Part shown: in pieces, positions 1-8,073 of the stretch
Layout: each line of letters begins with the position of its first letter
How positions within the stretch are numbered: the stretch's first letter is position 1
NCBI GenBank assembly: GCA_035534575.1
Contig: DATLRT010000014.1
Span: 15,624-79,623, forward strand
Source of the DNA: JAGWFU01 sp035534575
GTDB taxonomy: Archaea; Micrarchaeota; Micrarchaeia; Micrarchaeales; Micrarchaeaceae
Direction: 5' to 3'
DNA: 64,000 nucleotides
The notes under the pieces: model-generated
What the model saw: only the letters and a program-made list of their open reading frames with translations
What the model was told of the DNA's origin: nothing
Databases searched by the model: none
Translations under genes and position numbers: made by a program

Positions 1-36
1 GAAGAAAAAAGAAAAAGAAGGGGCGAAAGCCGCCCC
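1..36 (-). terminator. Hairpin plus T-run terminator of the first minus-strand gene
   Basis: Read on the minus strand, a GC-rich inverted repeat (GGGGCG ... CGCCCC, positions 20-36) lies just behind the stop codon of the membrane-anchored protein. It is followed by a long pyrimidine stretch dominated by T (positions 1-19). T-rich tracts are the usual archaeal termination signal; the hairpin is an extra. Confidence 0.5.
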
Positions 37-50
37 AAAGTTCAGCCCGT

Positions 51-677
51 TTAGCACGGGTCATGTGGCGTCATGCAGCTTACCGTTATGCTGAGCATGT
101 CGCCGTTCATGAACGTCGCATTGGCCGTCTGGTTGAGGTTTACGATCCTCACTGCTGCAACGCCATACTGGTCGCTGTGCAGGTCACCAAGCGCCTGGAC
201 GGGGAACGTTCCCGCTGCAGGGCCGTTGCTAGAGAGCGTAGGCACCGATAGCCAAGACTCAGTACCCGCTGCGAGCTGGCTCGCGTTGATGAACTGAAGC
301 TGTACCTGGCCAGGAGCTACACCCTTCACCGCAAGCCTTGCGTTGAATTCCAGGTTCGCTGCCCCTCCGAGGCCCGCTACGTCATAAACTACCCTTGACG
401 AGTTTGCCGGCAGGACGAACCCCTGTAGGTTCACTATGCTGACGCCCGTCTGGTGGCTCGTGTTCTTTGAGCTGAGCAGCCATGACTGCATCGCGCTCAA
501 CTGGCTCTGCACTGCAGAGACGTTTGCCGCTAGTCCAGCATTGTTCGGCTGGACGGTGGCTACCGGAGTCTGCGTGCCTTTAAGCGCGCTTATCTGGCTG
601 GAAAGTATGGCTACTGATGCTAGCACCAGTATTATTACCACAATCCCAATGCCTAACTGTATGTTGTCTGAGGCCAT
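51..677 (-). CDS. Membrane-anchored extracytoplasmic protein of unknown function
   Basis: I do not recognise this 208-residue protein. It starts with a short tail (MASDNIQ) and one strong transmembrane helix at about residues 8-28. A Gln/Ala/Asn-rich linker and a beta-rich domain with several N-x-S/T sequons follow, so most of it should face outside. The start at 677 was preferred over the upstream in-frame codon at 740 because a TATA-like TTTTTAAG lies about 30-40 bases ahead and the helix then sits at the N terminus. It diverges from the next surface protein at 826. Function could be cell-envelope structure or adhesion; nothing in the sequence decides. Confidence 0.6.
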   Translation of the reverse strand: MASDNIQLGIGIVVIILVLASVAILSSQISALKGTQTPVATVQPNNAGLAANVSAVQSQLSAMQSWLLSSKNTSHQTGVSIVNLQGFVLPANSSRVVYDVAGLGGAANLEFNARLAVKGVAPGQVQLQFINASQLAAGTESWLSVPTLSSNGPAAGTFPVQALGDLHSDQYGVAAVRIVNLNQTANATFMNGDMLSITVSCMTPHDPC

Positions 678-825
678 TGCAATTACCAGTTCTACAATAC
701 AATCGGCATCCTTAAAAAGCCGACTGCGGCATTCGACCATTGTTCCCGTGCCGGCGACGCTGGGGCGAATTTAAATACCTTACTTCCTTATGGATACTGT
801 TCCATTGGACTCATTGTGATGAAAT

Positions 826-1380
826 ATGGCCGGAGTGATGGGTGGTGAGAAGTCGCAGTCCACCTTCATAATGATAGGCTGGCTCGTTGTCATAACTGTT
901 GTCGTGCTGGTGGTGCTGCTACAGCTTTTCGGCAACCCAGCCAAGGTTATCGGCCCCACTTGCGTCACACAGCCGGGATTCGTATGCGGCAGCCCATCGA
1001 TGAACACCACGGGAGTGGTGAAGGTGCAGTTCGGACAGATAGTCTACAGCCAGATAGTGATAACGGGCACCGGGTGCAGCGAGAACCTAACCGGCTTTAC
1101 GAACACAAGCCCGTCCTACATAGTGGTGGACTCGGGCCAGAGCCAGACGCTGACATTCCAGTGCGACCAGGCTGCGGCTAAGGCGGGAAACGTCTTCTCG
1201 GGCTACCTCTGGATAACGTATGACGCGGGCACAAGCTCAGGGCTCCTCATGCAGTTCGGCAAGGTGATAACGAGCGTGAGCGCGACCCCGGCGGGCTTCA
1301 TAGCATACTCGCCATACGCGGACGCGACAAGCGTTGTGCAAAAGTTTAAATACAGCGGTTTCGAATTGTGGTCTATATGA
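826..1380 (+). CDS. Anchored surface protein, pilin-like N terminus
   Basis: This 184-residue protein has a polar head containing EKSQSTF, directly followed by a hydrophobic helix (about residues 16-36). The pattern loosely recalls archaeal class III signal peptides, but the usual Glu is missing. The rest is a small, Thr/Ser- and Gly-rich beta domain with several cysteines (for example in PTCVTQPGFVCG) that could form disulfides outside the cell. A TATA-like TTTAAATACC at about 772-781 gives a short leader. The stop codon overlaps the next ATG in ATGA, so the two genes may be co-expressed. Function unknown. Confidence 0.6.
   Translation: MAGVMGGEKSQSTFIMIGWLVVITVVVLVVLLQLFGNPAKVIGPTCVTQPGFVCGSPSMNTTGVVKVQFGQIVYSQIVITGTGCSENLTGFTNTSPSYIVVDSGQSQTLTFQCDQAAAKAGNVFSGYLWITYDAGTSSGLLMQFGKVITSVSATPAGFIAYSPYADATSVVQKFKYSGFELWSI
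1345..1353 (+). promoter_or_regulatory. TATA box inside the end of the preceding gene
   Basis: TTTAAATAC lies in the last codons of the upstream gene, centred 28 bases before the ATG at 1377. This spacing fits a leaderless transcript starting at that ATG and supports it over the in-frame GTG at 1368. Confidence 0.55.
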
Positions 1381-2456
1381 ACAAAGCTGCGGTCATTGGC
1401 GTTGTCATTCTCATAGTGGTAGTTGCGGCTGCCGCGGCATTCGTGTTTCTCGGCAAGCCGGCCTCGCCTGGTGGCGGGTCATCGACCACGACCACAACTC
1501 AGGTCAACCTGACGGTCTCCAACTACGCGTACTGCGTGGGAACCTCTGGAACGCCGCAGCAGGACCAGAGCTACTTCGCCCCGATCTACACCAACGGCCA
1601 GCTGGGGCAGTGGAAGCTGACAACCGCTTACCCTGTGGCGCACACCCTTGCGGGATGCAACATATACAACAACTCGATATACTGCGTCGGAACATTCAAC
1701 TCCAACCAGAGCGACTTCGCCAACTCCTATTACGCGCCAATATCGCCTCAGGGGATAGGCTCGTGGAGCCAGAGCAAGGGATATCCGATACCGCTTTATG
1801 ACGCGGGATGCTCAACCTCCAAAGGATACCTCTACTGCGTCGGCTCCCAATACGGAGCGATGTCAGAGGTATACTACACAAAGCTCTCAGGGACAGGAGT
1901 GGTGAACTGGACCACATCGGCGAGCTACCCGGAGATGGGACACGGAGTGAGCTGCCTCGTCTACAACAACACGCTCTACTGCATAGGGGTGGGCAACTAC
2001 CCGTTCTACCACTCGTACTACGCCAACCTCAGCAAGACCAACGGCTCGGTAGGCACATGGGTCAGGACGACCAACTACCCGGTGGCGAAGATAAGCTCTG
2101 GATGCAACGTCGCGAACGGTTACATTTACTGCGTGGGCACGGCGGGAACTGACGCCCAGAACGAGACTTATTACGCGGTGCTCACGCCGAATGGAATAAG
2201 CAGCTGGACCCCGACCACGAGCTACCCGGTCCCGATATCAAACGCCGGATGCTTCATAAACGCAAATTACATATACTGCGTCGGCTCGAGCCAGTCGGGA
2301 GCCCAGAACGCAGCGTATTACGCCCCGGTCTCGGCAGCAGGCATTGGCACATGGATAAAGACAACGAGCTACCCTGTGGCCATGACAAACTCCTGGTGTG
2401 TGCTCCCGGGATACAGCGGCGGCTTCTACAGCGGAGGAGCGCCATCTACAGCATAA
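1377..2456 (+). CDS. Secreted or anchored repeat protein, likely beta-propeller with paired cysteines
   Basis: The 359-residue protein begins with a signal-anchor helix (about residues 5-27) and a Gly/Ser/Thr linker. It then has six to seven repeats of roughly 45-50 residues. Each repeat carries a GC dipeptide, an aromatic-C-(V/I)-G strand such as YCVGT, a YYAP-like strand, and a GIGxW ... TTxYPV segment. This periodicity and the strand pattern fit a Kelch/NHL-like propeller. The regular Cys pairs suggest one disulfide per blade, which is inference. It overlaps the preceding surface gene by 4 bases and runs convergently into an unknown protein. No enzymatic motif is visible; cell-surface binding or scaffolding is plausible. 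Confidence 0.7.
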   Translation: MNKAAVIGVVILIVVVAAAAAFVFLGKPASPGGGSSTTTTTQVNLTVSNYAYCVGTSGTPQQDQSYFAPIYTNGQLGQWKLTTAYPVAHTLAGCNIYNNSIYCVGTFNSNQSDFANSYYAPISPQGIGSWSQSKGYPIPLYDAGCSTSKGYLYCVGSQYGAMSEVYYTKLSGTGVVNWTTSASYPEMGHGVSCLVYNNTLYCIGVGNYPFYHSYYANLSKTNGSVGTWVRTTNYPVAKISSGCNVANGYIYCVGTAGTDAQNETYYAVLTPNGISSWTPTTSYPVPISNAGCFINANYIYCVGSSQSGAQNAAYYAPVSAAGIGTWIKTTSYPVAMTNSWCVLPGYSGGFYSGGAPSTA

Positions 2457-2481
2457 GCTGAAGGATAAGAACTTTTGCTGA

Positions 2482-3246
2482 TTAGCGGACCCCGTTTTCC
2501 AGACTGTTCCTGAATGTCTCTATGACGCGCGTTACCTCGTCCAGCTTGTTGTTGTACTCGTTGTATGTTGAGGCAAGAGCCGACTTGACAGCCATGCTTT
2601 TCTCCGCGGCGCAGAGAGCGTCCATTATATCCCTTGAAATCTCCCACTCCTGCCTGAGGTCGCGAAGCTTTCCGCTGTATCCCCTCTGGGTTGGTTTCTC
2701 TCCAAGCACCTCTACCTCCTTTATGTGGGACCTGAATACCCCCCCGAATATGTATGCGTATATGTCCTTCTTCAGCTTCTCGTCAGCAAAGTCGAATGTG
2801 CCGCCCACAATCATCTTCCCGGTGTTTATTGCGCTCGACTTGGCGTTCTGTCCCTGCTCCATGAAGCCGTTGAAGAAATAGACCACAGTATCGATGCTCT
2901 CCCTTGGAAACCCGGCAAACTTGAGGTAGGTCAGGTCCATCTGCGCTGCCGGCCCGATTGCGTCCATCAGGTCAGGAAGCTCTGTGGATCTTGACCTCAC
3001 CAGAGCTGGAAGTGCCTGTAGTATCTTCTTGGCGTTTCTGGCCTCTTCTATGATGGAGGGAAACATCTCCGAGTCCTTGAGCTCCTTGAAGTCCTTCATA
3101 GAGGCATAGAGCACGCTGGCACCGGAGTAAAGCTCCTTCCGCTGGTCGTTCGCCCGCTCGAATGCGGTGGCATGATGCTCTGGGTGTTCGCTTTGAACAT
3201 CCTTCTGCACAGGGTTGTCAACCTTTGGCTTGCGCCATGAGAACAT
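2482..3246 (-). CDS. Hypothetical helical protein
   Basis: Unrecognised 254-residue soluble protein, mostly charged and predicted helical by eye, with no signal peptide or membrane segment. It contains long amphipathic stretches rich in Glu, Lys and Ala, consistent with a helical bundle or coiled coil. It is transcribed divergently from the epimerase at 3366. An AT-rich block (ATATAAATATTATAAA on the minus strand, about 3275-3292) probably contains its TATA box. No catalytic motif was seen. Confidence 0.6.
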   Translation of the reverse strand: MFSWRKPKVDNPVQKDVQSEHPEHHATAFERANDQRKELYSGASVLYASMKDFKELKDSEMFPSIIEEARNAKKILQALPALVRSRSTELPDLMDAIGPAAQMDLTYLKFAGFPRESIDTVVYFFNGFMEQGQNAKSSAINTGKMIVGGTFDFADEKLKKDIYAYIFGGVFRSHIKEVEVLGEKPTQRGYSGKLRDLRQEWEISRDIMDALCAAEKSMAVKSALASTYNEYNNKLDEVTRVIETFRNSLENGVR

Positions 3247-3311
3247 TGGTTACACCGAATTAAGGGTATTCGCCCGTTTATAATATTTATATCTTTCGAA
3301 GTTTACTCATC

Positions 3312-3334
3312 TTTGGTAACTTATATATACCAAA
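3312..3334. promoter_or_regulatory. Inverted repeat around the epimerase TATA box
   Basis: TTTGGTA (3312-3318) and TACCAAA (3328-3334) form a perfect 7-base inverted repeat around the AT core acTTATATA. It sits about 35-50 bases ahead of the epimerase ATG at 3366. A dyad spanning a TATA box is a typical archaeal operator arrangement, where a repressor blocks TBP. The regulator is unknown. Confidence 0.4.
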
Positions 3335-3365
3335 AAAGGGTAATGGTTACGATAGGGGAAGTTAG

Positions 3366-4310
3366 ATGATTGCGATAAAAGGAACCGTCCTTGTGACCGG
3401 TGCAACCGGGTTCATAGGCAGCGCGCTATCCAAGAAACTCGTAGAGATGGGCTGCACAGTAATAGGCTATGACAACTTATCTGCAGGCAGGAATAAGATG
3501 CTGGATAGCTTGGGGGACGGCAGTAAGTTTAGGCTGGTGACGGGAGACATATTGGATGGCGATGCCCTAAAATCAGCGATAACGGATAACGCCGTGGAGA
3601 CCGTATTTCACCTTGCGGCAAATCCTGACGTCAGGATAGGGATAAGGAACACCCGCATTGACCTGGATGCTGGCATAATAGGCACATACAACGTACTTGA
3701 GGCCATGAGAGCGGGAGGCGCCAAGAATATAATATTCACTTCTTCGAGCACAGTATACGGCAATGCGCCAGTTCAGCCAACGCCAGAGAGTTATGGCCCG
3801 CTGATGCCTGTCTCACTTTATGGAGCTGCAAAGCTTGCAGCAGAAGGGGAGATAACTGCTTATTCCAAGCTATTCGGATTTAACTTCTTCATATTCAGGC
3901 TGGCCAACGTGATAGGCCCGACGTCGGGCCACGGCATAATATTCGACCTCGCGGAGAAGCTGAAGAAGGACCCCACGAGGCTGGAGGTGCTGGGGGACGG
4001 GAAGCAGAAGAAGTCCTACATAGAGCTGGACGACTGCATCAATGCCATACTCCACGTCTGCGCCAACGCGGAGCACAACGACATCTACAACATAGGCATA
4101 GAGGATCAGATAACAGCGGGTGAGATAGCCCAGGCAGTAAGGGACAGGTTTGCGCCCCACGCGGAGATAGTATACACGGGCGGCCAGGTGGGCTGGCCAG
4201 GCGACATACCGGTCTTTTTGCTGAGCGTAGATAAGCTTAAAAAGACTGGATACTCATTCAAATGCAGGAGCTCTAGGGATGCGGTGCTCAGCACCATAAG
4301 CAGGCTCTAG
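3366..4310 (+). CDS. NAD-dependent sugar-nucleotide epimerase/dehydratase
   Basis: A 314-residue extended short-chain dehydrogenase of the UDP-glucose 4-epimerase/dTDP-glucose dehydratase type. It has the N-terminal nucleotide-binding GATGFIGS (about residues 12-19), an LAANPD segment, a catalytic Ser/Thr region (FTSSSTVYG) and the YxxxK pair in LYGAAKLAAE. Length is normal. The substrate cannot be told from sequence; UDP-sugars feeding surface glycans are likely given the glycosyltransferase nearby at 5.6-6.8 kb. It is followed after 25 bases by malic enzyme in the same direction. Confidence 0.85.
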   Translation: MIAIKGTVLVTGATGFIGSALSKKLVEMGCTVIGYDNLSAGRNKMLDSLGDGSKFRLVTGDILDGDALKSAITDNAVETVFHLAANPDVRIGIRNTRIDLDAGIIGTYNVLEAMRAGGAKNIIFTSSSTVYGNAPVQPTPESYGPLMPVSLYGAAKLAAEGEITAYSKLFGFNFFIFRLANVIGPTSGHGIIFDLAEKLKKDPTRLEVLGDGKQKKSYIELDDCINAILHVCANAEHNDIYNIGIEDQITAGEIAQAVRDRFAPHAEIVYTGGQVGWPGDIPVFLLSVDKLKKTGYSFKCRSSRDAVLSTISRL

Positions 4311-4335
4311 CTGATCTTATTCGGAATGTGAGGAC

Positions 4336-5637
4336 ATGGATTCAAATTCATCTAGCGTTGACAATGCTCTGAAGAACGATTCTATAAGCGCCCACAGGAG
4401 GAGGAAGGGCAAGATAGAGACGATAGGCAAGGTAGCCGTAGAGGGAGCGAAGGACCTATCGATGTACTACACTCCGGGCGTTGCTTACGTCTGCTTGGAG
4501 ATAAACAAGGACAAGGAGCTCTCTTACGAGTACACTAACCGAGCCAACTCGATAGCGATAGTCACTGACGGCACGCGCATACTCGGGCTGGGCAACATAG
4601 GCCCCGAGGCGGGGATGCCGGTCATGGAGGGCAAGGCGCTGCTTCTGAAGAAGTTCGGCGGCGTTGATGCCACGCCCATTGCGGTCGCCTCAACTGACGA
4701 GCAGGAGATAATAAAGTTCATAAGGATGATAGCGCCCACTTACGGGGCGATAAACCTTGAGGACCTTGAGACGCCGAAGGCGATAAACGTGCTGAAGGCC
4801 CTTGAGGCGGATCTGCCGATACCCATCTTTCACGATGACAGCTACGGCACGGGGATAGTCGCGTATGCGGGGCTGAAGAACGCCCTGAAGCTGGTGGGGA
4901 AGAGGCTGGGGCAGGTAAAGATAGTAATCAACGGCGCCGGCTCGGCAGGCTACGGGATATCGAAGCTGCTTTACTTTGCTGGCGCGAGGAACATAATAAC
5001 CTGTGACAGGGAGGGCGCCATATACAAGGGCAGGGGCAGCCACATGAACACTGTGAAGGAGGAGATAGCCGATTACACTAACAAAGGAATGGTGAAGGGC
5101 AGCCTTGCGGAGCTTGCCAGGGGCGCGGATGTGCTCATAGGCGTATCAAGCAAGGGCGAGTTCACCACCGAGATTATCAGGTCGATGGCGGAGAAGCCGA
5201 TAGTCTTTGCCCTCGCCAATCCTGATCCAGAGATAACTTACGATGACGCAAGAGCGGCGGGAGTGGAGATAGTGGCTACGGGAGTAAGCGGGGTGCCAAA
5301 CCAGGTGAACAACATGGTCGCCTTCCCTGGAGTCTTCAGGGGGCTGCTGGACACAAGGTCAAGCAGGATGAGCATGGAGATGATGGTGGTTGCGGGAGAC
5401 GCTATAGCCAAGACCGTGAAGAAGTCACAGCTTTCGAGGGACTACATAGTTCCGGACTTTAACGATAAGAAGATGGCGATAAAGGCGACAGCGAACGTGG
5501 CGGAGGCGGTTGCAGAGGCGGCGGTCAAGACAGGAGTGGCAAGGCTTCAGGTAGACCCCGCAGATGTGAAGGCCAACTTCTTGGCTATGGTCAAGAGGTA
5601 CAACAAGATAGAGAAGTACGTTAGCAAGCTGGACTGA
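4336..5637 (+). CDS. maeB: NAD(P)-dependent malic enzyme (malate to pyruvate + CO2)
   Basis: A 433-residue malic enzyme of the short prokaryotic type without the phosphotransacetylase-like C-terminal domain. Seen are the N-terminal YYTPGVA segment, the substrate/metal region IPIFHDDSYGTG, the Rossmann-type GAGSAGYGISKLL and the FALANPDPEI motif. It oxidatively decarboxylates malate, linking the C4 acids handled by the lyase at 9-10 kb and the flavoprotein at 11-13 kb to pyruvate. A Gly-rich ribosome-binding-like GTGAGGAC precedes the ATG. Its stop abuts the stop of the convergent glycosyltransferase with no gap. Confidence 0.9.
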   Translation: MDSNSSSVDNALKNDSISAHRRRKGKIETIGKVAVEGAKDLSMYYTPGVAYVCLEINKDKELSYEYTNRANSIAIVTDGTRILGLGNIGPEAGMPVMEGKALLLKKFGGVDATPIAVASTDEQEIIKFIRMIAPTYGAINLEDLETPKAINVLKALEADLPIPIFHDDSYGTGIVAYAGLKNALKLVGKRLGQVKIVINGAGSAGYGISKLLYFAGARNIITCDREGAIYKGRGSHMNTVKEEIADYTNKGMVKGSLAELARGADVLIGVSSKGEFTTEIIRSMAEKPIVFALANPDPEITYDDARAAGVEIVATGVSGVPNQVNNMVAFPGVFRGLLDTRSSRMSMEMMVVAGDAIAKTVKKSQLSRDYIVPDFNDKKMAIKATANVAEAVAEAAVKTGVARLQVDPADVKANFLAMVKRYNKIEKYVSKLD

Positions 5638-6837
5638 TTACAGCTTTCCTATCTTTTCGATGTAAATCTTAAGCATTGCCGCAAGGCTGAACTCCTTGCT
5701 TATCCTTGCGGACTCCCTTTGTGCGGCCTTCCTCTTTGCCGCGCTCTTGAGGTACGCCAGGATTGTGTCCCTTATCTCCTCTGTGCTGTAAGGGTCGAAC
5801 GTGTGCAGCCTTATCCGCTTCCTCTTGAAGTCATCAAAGTAGATGTTCCTCGATATCGCGATCGGTAGCTTGTGGTTGGCGGCCTCCAGCAGCGTCAGTG
5901 GCAATCCTTCCCAGATTGATGGCAGGACGAACAGGTCAGCTATCTCGTACATTGCGTTTATCTCCATCTCGCTCAGCGAGCCGACGAAGATAATCCTGTC
6001 ATCGCCCTTCGCAAGCTCCATGAAGCTGTGCAGGTCGGGCCCGGTGCCCACGAGCACCAGCTTTATTCCGCCCTCCTTAACAGTCCTGAACGCCTTTATG
6101 AGCGTGCTTATGTTCTTCTGCCTATCGAACATCCTTCCTATGTTCATGACAACGAAGTCCTTCTCGGCGACTCCGTACCTCTCCCTTACCCTGCCCATAA
6201 GGGTCTTGTCCACCTTTGCGGGCAGCTCTATTCCGTTGGGTATGTAGGCGACCTTGCTCGTGTAGCGCCTCATCTGCTCAAGCTGCTCCATATTGAGCGC
6301 GACACAGAGGTCGTACGATGAGAAGAACTGTCTCTTCAGCGACTCGAGGGTAACGCCGTTTATCCCGGTCCCCAGGCTGAGCGGTATGTTCTGGCTGTGC
6401 AGCACTGATCCTTCCTTAAGTGTTGAGATGCTGCCGTGGTCTATGTATATCCTCTTCGCCCTGGGCGCGGTCTCCCTTACCAGAAGTGAGAGGCGGTAGT
6501 CCTGAACGGAGTTATCTATGATGACGTCCGGCTTTATGCTCTCCAGCCACGTTATGATACGCGGCATGTGCTCCTTCAGGTGGCCCAGCCGCTTTATCAT
6601 TATCGTGTAGTAAGCCATCCTGACCAGGAAGTTGTCGTAGACCCTTGACTTCTTCCCTCCCTCCACATGCGGAATTATGAACGTGTTTGCGTCAGCCCTG
6701 AGGAAGCCGGTCTCGGAGCCGAGGTAGTATGTCTTGAACCTCTTAGCCAGCCCCTTGTAGAGAAGCGCGGCTATCCTCTGCTCTCCGCCGAATCTCGTGA
6801 ACCTTGATGGTGTATCGAGTATGAGCACTCTCTTCAT
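5638..6837 (-). CDS. GT4-family glycosyltransferase
   Basis: This 399-residue GT-B fold enzyme has an N-terminal acceptor half and a C-terminal donor half. The donor half carries NIGRMFDRQKN, a VGTGPD turn, a DRIIFVGSL segment and the retaining-GT signature SIWEGLPLTLLEA with its two Glu (EX7E). It probably moves a nucleotide-activated sugar to a lipid or envelope acceptor. It is the last gene of the minus-strand operon, 4 bases behind the sulfatase-fold gene, so the two may act on the same glycan. No membrane segment. Sugar and acceptor are unknown. Confidence 0.85.
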   Translation of the reverse strand: MKRVLILDTPSRFTRFGGEQRIAALLYKGLAKRFKTYYLGSETGFLRADANTFIIPHVEGGKKSRVYDNFLVRMAYYTIMIKRLGHLKEHMPRIITWLESIKPDVIIDNSVQDYRLSLLVRETAPRAKRIYIDHGSISTLKEGSVLHSQNIPLSLGTGINGVTLESLKRQFFSSYDLCVALNMEQLEQMRRYTSKVAYIPNGIELPAKVDKTLMGRVRERYGVAEKDFVVMNIGRMFDRQKNISTLIKAFRTVKEGGIKLVLVGTGPDLHSFMELAKGDDRIIFVGSLSEMEINAMYEIADLFVLPSIWEGLPLTLLEAANHKLPIAISRNIYFDDFKRKRIRLHTFDPYSTEEIRDTILAYLKSAAKRKAAQRESARISKEFSLAAMLKIYIEKIGKL

Positions 6838-6841
6838 TGAC

Positions 6842-8065
6842 TCACCTTGACCTGAAGGCCCTCTTTGTGTATCTCTCGGCCCTGCTTAGCTTGGCCTTGT
6901 CTATGCTTGATGAGACGGTGAGGTTGGACGGCACGCCGTAGCTCTCAGCGTACACCTCCTTTGAGTACAACAGGGAGGTGTCGAACTCACCCGACCTGAT
7001 TCCCTCGAGTATGAACCCCCTCACCGCCGTGAGCGATATGTAGCCCTTGCCCTGCTTGGCCTGCCCCTTCGGCAGCCTGACCAGGAACGGAACAGTGACG
7101 AGCTCGTCGTAAAGGAATGTCCCGTGCCCCACGAATCCGTGCTCTCCCAACCCTTGACCGTGATCTGATGTTATGATTATGAGCGTGTTGTCCCCGTAGG
7201 TTTCCAATATGTCCCGTACTATGCTGTGCGCGTAGCCGCTCGCCTTCGCTGCGCCCACATTGTATAACGACTTCCACCGCTCAAGCAGCTGGTCGCTCAC
7301 CTTGTGCTTGAGGAACGGGGTGGCCCAGTTGAAGTCCTGCTCCTTCTTCCCCACGTATGGGTCGTGAGCTTCCATAAGGTTGACAAACAGCGCGAACGGC
7401 CTTTTGAGGTTCATGACCTCCAGCTCCCTCACTATGTTCTTCCCCCCCTTCTCTATCGGCCAGCCGTCTATGAACTTGGCCTTGAGCTTCTTCATAGCCG
7501 CGATGGGTGTGAGCAGAGCGCCGCTCGCCATCATGTTGAGCAGAAGGGCGGGATCCTCCTTGCCGACCATTGTCATGAGCTGTATCATGGTGTCAGTCGA
7601 TGAGGAAGTGTTCTCAGTAAGCCTGTTCCTGTACTTGGCCACCAAGGGCTTGAGCTCCTTGCCTATCTCGAACACGCTGCCGAAGACGTCGGTGAAGTAT
7701 GATTCTTCCTTAAACCATGAGAACTCGTTGAATCCGTAGATTGGGTGGATGTAAGGGTTGGCCGAGATGCCGTAGCTCTTGTAGCCCATCTCGTTCAGGT
7801 CGGTTATTAGGGTGGGGCGCATCAGCTTTATCCTTCCGATGTCCAGCGACTTGACCTTCTTCGTCTCGTGCGCGCCGTGCTCCTTGGGATACATTCCGGT
7901 GAACAGCGAGGCGTGCGATGGAAGAGTCCACGATGATGAGGATATGCAGGTGTCGAGCGGGACGAATCCCATCTCCTTGAACTGCCTCTCGCCCTTTTGG
8001 CCCAGCTTCTTGAACGTGTCCGCCCTCATCGTGTCAAGGACGATTATAACGACGTTCGGCTTCAT
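6842..8065 (-). CDS. Sulfatase/alkaline-phosphatase-fold hydrolase or transferase
   Basis: This 407-residue member of the sulfatase-like superfamily has the N-terminal metal site VIIVLDTMRAD (about residues 5-15), the nucleophile loop WTLPSHASLFTG and the downstream metal motif SDHGQGLGEHG. The position held by Cys or Ser in true sulfatases is Thr here (TLPSH). That is the residue used by phosphatases and phosphoglycerol/phosphoethanolamine transferases of this fold, so sulfate ester hydrolysis is doubtful. There is no signal peptide, so it should act in the cytoplasm. It lies between a SelB-like protein and a glycosyltransferase with 4-8 base gaps, suggesting glycan or lipid head-group modification. 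Confidence 0.75.
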   Translation of the reverse strand: MKPNVVIIVLDTMRADTFKKLGQKGERQFKEMGFVPLDTCISSSSWTLPSHASLFTGMYPKEHGAHETKKVKSLDIGRIKLMRPTLITDLNEMGYKSYGISANPYIHPIYGFNEFSWFKEESYFTDVFGSVFEIGKELKPLVAKYRNRLTENTSSSTDTMIQLMTMVGKEDPALLLNMMASGALLTPIAAMKKLKAKFIDGWPIEKGGKNIVRELEVMNLKRPFALFVNLMEAHDPYVGKKEQDFNWATPFLKHKVSDQLLERWKSLYNVGAAKASGYAHSIVRDILETYGDNTLIIITSDHGQGLGEHGFVGHGTFLYDELVTVPFLVRLPKGQAKQGKGYISLTAVRGFILEGIRSGEFDTSLLYSKEVYAESYGVPSNLTVSSSIDKAKLSRAERYTKRAFRSR

Positions 8066-8073
8066 GCTATTAC

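Noticed and set aside
436..774. A 112-codon open frame antisense to the first gene
   Set aside because: Antisense of a gene with a clear membrane anchor; no motif.
6842..8065. Calling the enzyme an arylsulfatase that serves the cys locus
   Set aside because: The catalytic Cys/Ser needed for formylglycine is Thr, and there is no export signal.
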